From contig JALJCO010003053.1 in the NCBI GenBank assembly GCA_023101725.1, positions 930,001 through 994,000 on the forward strand: a DNA stretch of 64,000 bases. The letters run 5' to 3'. Below the pieces are notes generated by a model. That model made no database searches and had not been told where the DNA came from. It worked only from the letters and a program-made list of their open reading frames with translations. Shown here one piece after another: positions 63,250 to 64,000 of this stretch. Source of the stretch: Atherinomorus stipes. Its lineage: Eukaryota > Chordata > Actinopteri > Atheriniformes > Atherinidae. Positions within the stretch are counted from its first letter, which is position 1; every line of letters begins with the position of its first letter. The translations under genes were made by a program, and so were the position numbers.

Positions 63250-63281
63250 TTATTTTCTCATGCGCTGCTGTCGGAGGGCAT
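63250..63281 (-). promoter_or_regulatory. two overlapping uORFs upstream of irx5
   Basis: Minus-strand ATG at 63281 opens a 7-codon uORF (M-P-S-D-S-S-A) ending in TGA at 63260-63258. A second ATG overlaps that stop as ATGA (63261) and opens a 3-codon uORF (M-R-K) ending in TAA at 63250. Both stop about 50-60 nt before the irx5 ATG. They matter only if transcription starts upstream of 63281, which is likely but not shown. Confidence 0.5.
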
Positions 63282-63674
63282 AGAGCTGCGCGTCTGCAGA
63301 CCCGCTGCGCGTCCCCTCTTGTAAATGACAATTGTGAAGGCAAAACTGTTGAAATAAAGAGGCTTGAGTGTTGGGGGGATTATTTTTGGTCGCTGCCAGC
63401 CAGCCACTCTCCGTTGGAGGTTTTGTGCCGTTTTGTCTTTCTGCTGCTCCCTTATCTGAGTTGCACCGTCGCTCTCATGCCCGTGCAGAAGTTTTATTTT
63501 TTTTACCCGTCGGACGGGGGCTTTGCATGGGAAAATGTCCTGCCAAGATGCTAAGTTGGAAATTGAGGATCCTGACGCCTACTACGCTGCACACCACGCT
63601 CCTCCTCTTGGGGTGTAGTCACCGAAGGGAAAGGCAAGCTTATGCTGGGTAACCACAGCCCTTCCCAAACCCAT

Positions 63675-63676
<2 letters not shown>

Positions 63677-63721
<45 letters not shown>
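63677..63721. repeat. (CT)n microsatellite in irx5 upstream region
   Basis: About 22 uninterrupted CT units, (GA)n on the irx5 strand, continuing as an imperfect CT/TTTCC-rich tract to about 63745. It lies about 480 bp upstream of the start codon. Confidence 0.95.
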
Positions 63722-63726
<5 letters not shown>

Positions 63727-64000
63727 TCTCTCTGTTTCTTCCCAACCCCTCCCTTCTCTCGCGTTAACTAACAAGCCTTCTCATTCTCTATTTCTCTATT
63801 TTTTTCTCTCTTTAACAAGGCTCGTTGCAGTAAGCCTCAAGTGCGCCTGGCAGCCCCCTTTGGATGGCGACGTCATGCGAGTCTATCAACTCTCAACTTT
63901 GCTCTTTTTCTTCCAAATAGAAGTACTCACTTTCACACTTGATCAATAACAAATCGGCTGTTGTACTATGCCAGGATATGGGCTTGCGAGATACCAGCAG

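Larger units (their letters stand above)
63199..64000 (-). promoter_or_regulatory. irx5: irx5 5' leader and proximal promoter region
   Basis: Sequence immediately upstream of the irx5 start. No clear TATA box is seen, so the transcription start cannot be fixed. Contents in transcript direction: a CRE-like core GACGTCA at 63869-63875, the (CT)n/(GA)n tract at 63677-63721, GC-richer sequence at about 63270-63320, then two small uORFs and the start codon. Where leader ends and promoter begins is inference. Confidence 0.5.

Noticed and set aside
63199..64000. A divergent non-coding RNA at the irx5 promoter, like CRNDE near human IRX5
   Set aside because: The window ends too soon and no transcript feature can be seen; claiming it would rest only on human synteny.

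Overview
This window looks like nuclear DNA from a teleost fish. It is AT-rich with many introns, microsatellites and homopolymers. It carries several typical fish transposon relics, and its one clear gene is a vertebrate Iroquois homeobox gene, irx5, on the minus strand at the right-hand end. The species cannot be named from the sequence.

Layout. Positions 63198 down to 60261 hold the whole irx5 coding sequence: three exons, 452 residues. About 0.8 kb of 5' leader/promoter sequence lies upstream (63199-64000), with two tiny overlapping uORFs and a long (CT)n tract. Everything to the left (1-60260) is non-coding as far as I can tell: about 60 kb of gene desert 3' of irx5. In the human IRXB cluster the order is IRX3 - IRX5 - IRX6, with IRX6 on the 3' side of IRX5, so this desert probably corresponds to the irx5-irx6 interval (or to the next neighbour if this is a duplicate locus). 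Neither irx3 nor irx6 is in the window. Protein conservation suggests the irx5a co-orthologue, but I cannot prove a versus b.

The desert has two layers. One is transposable-element debris: a Tc1/mariner end (1-48), a 99-bp-arm palindromic MITE (711-923), a hAT-type non-autonomous element with perfect 8-bp target-site duplication (5582-7201), retroposon tails (9014-9155, 32242-32800), a 3-kb fold-back element with tRNA-like pieces and a tetranucleotide array (27602-30628), LINE fragments (30927-31226, 37800-38420), a hAT element nested in a fold-back MITE (34551-36045), a broken Tc1 element (45197-46442) and a MITE-like element with a 14-bp minisatellite (47864-48556). The other layer is several repeat-free, homeobox-motif-rich stretches of the kind that are often conserved enhancers in Irx deserts. 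Those calls are inference from composition and context and need alignment.

I found no operon-like, CRISPR, viral or clearly novel protein system. The most unusual items are structural: the nested transposons, the fold-back element, and the homopolymers abutting two irx5 splice sites.
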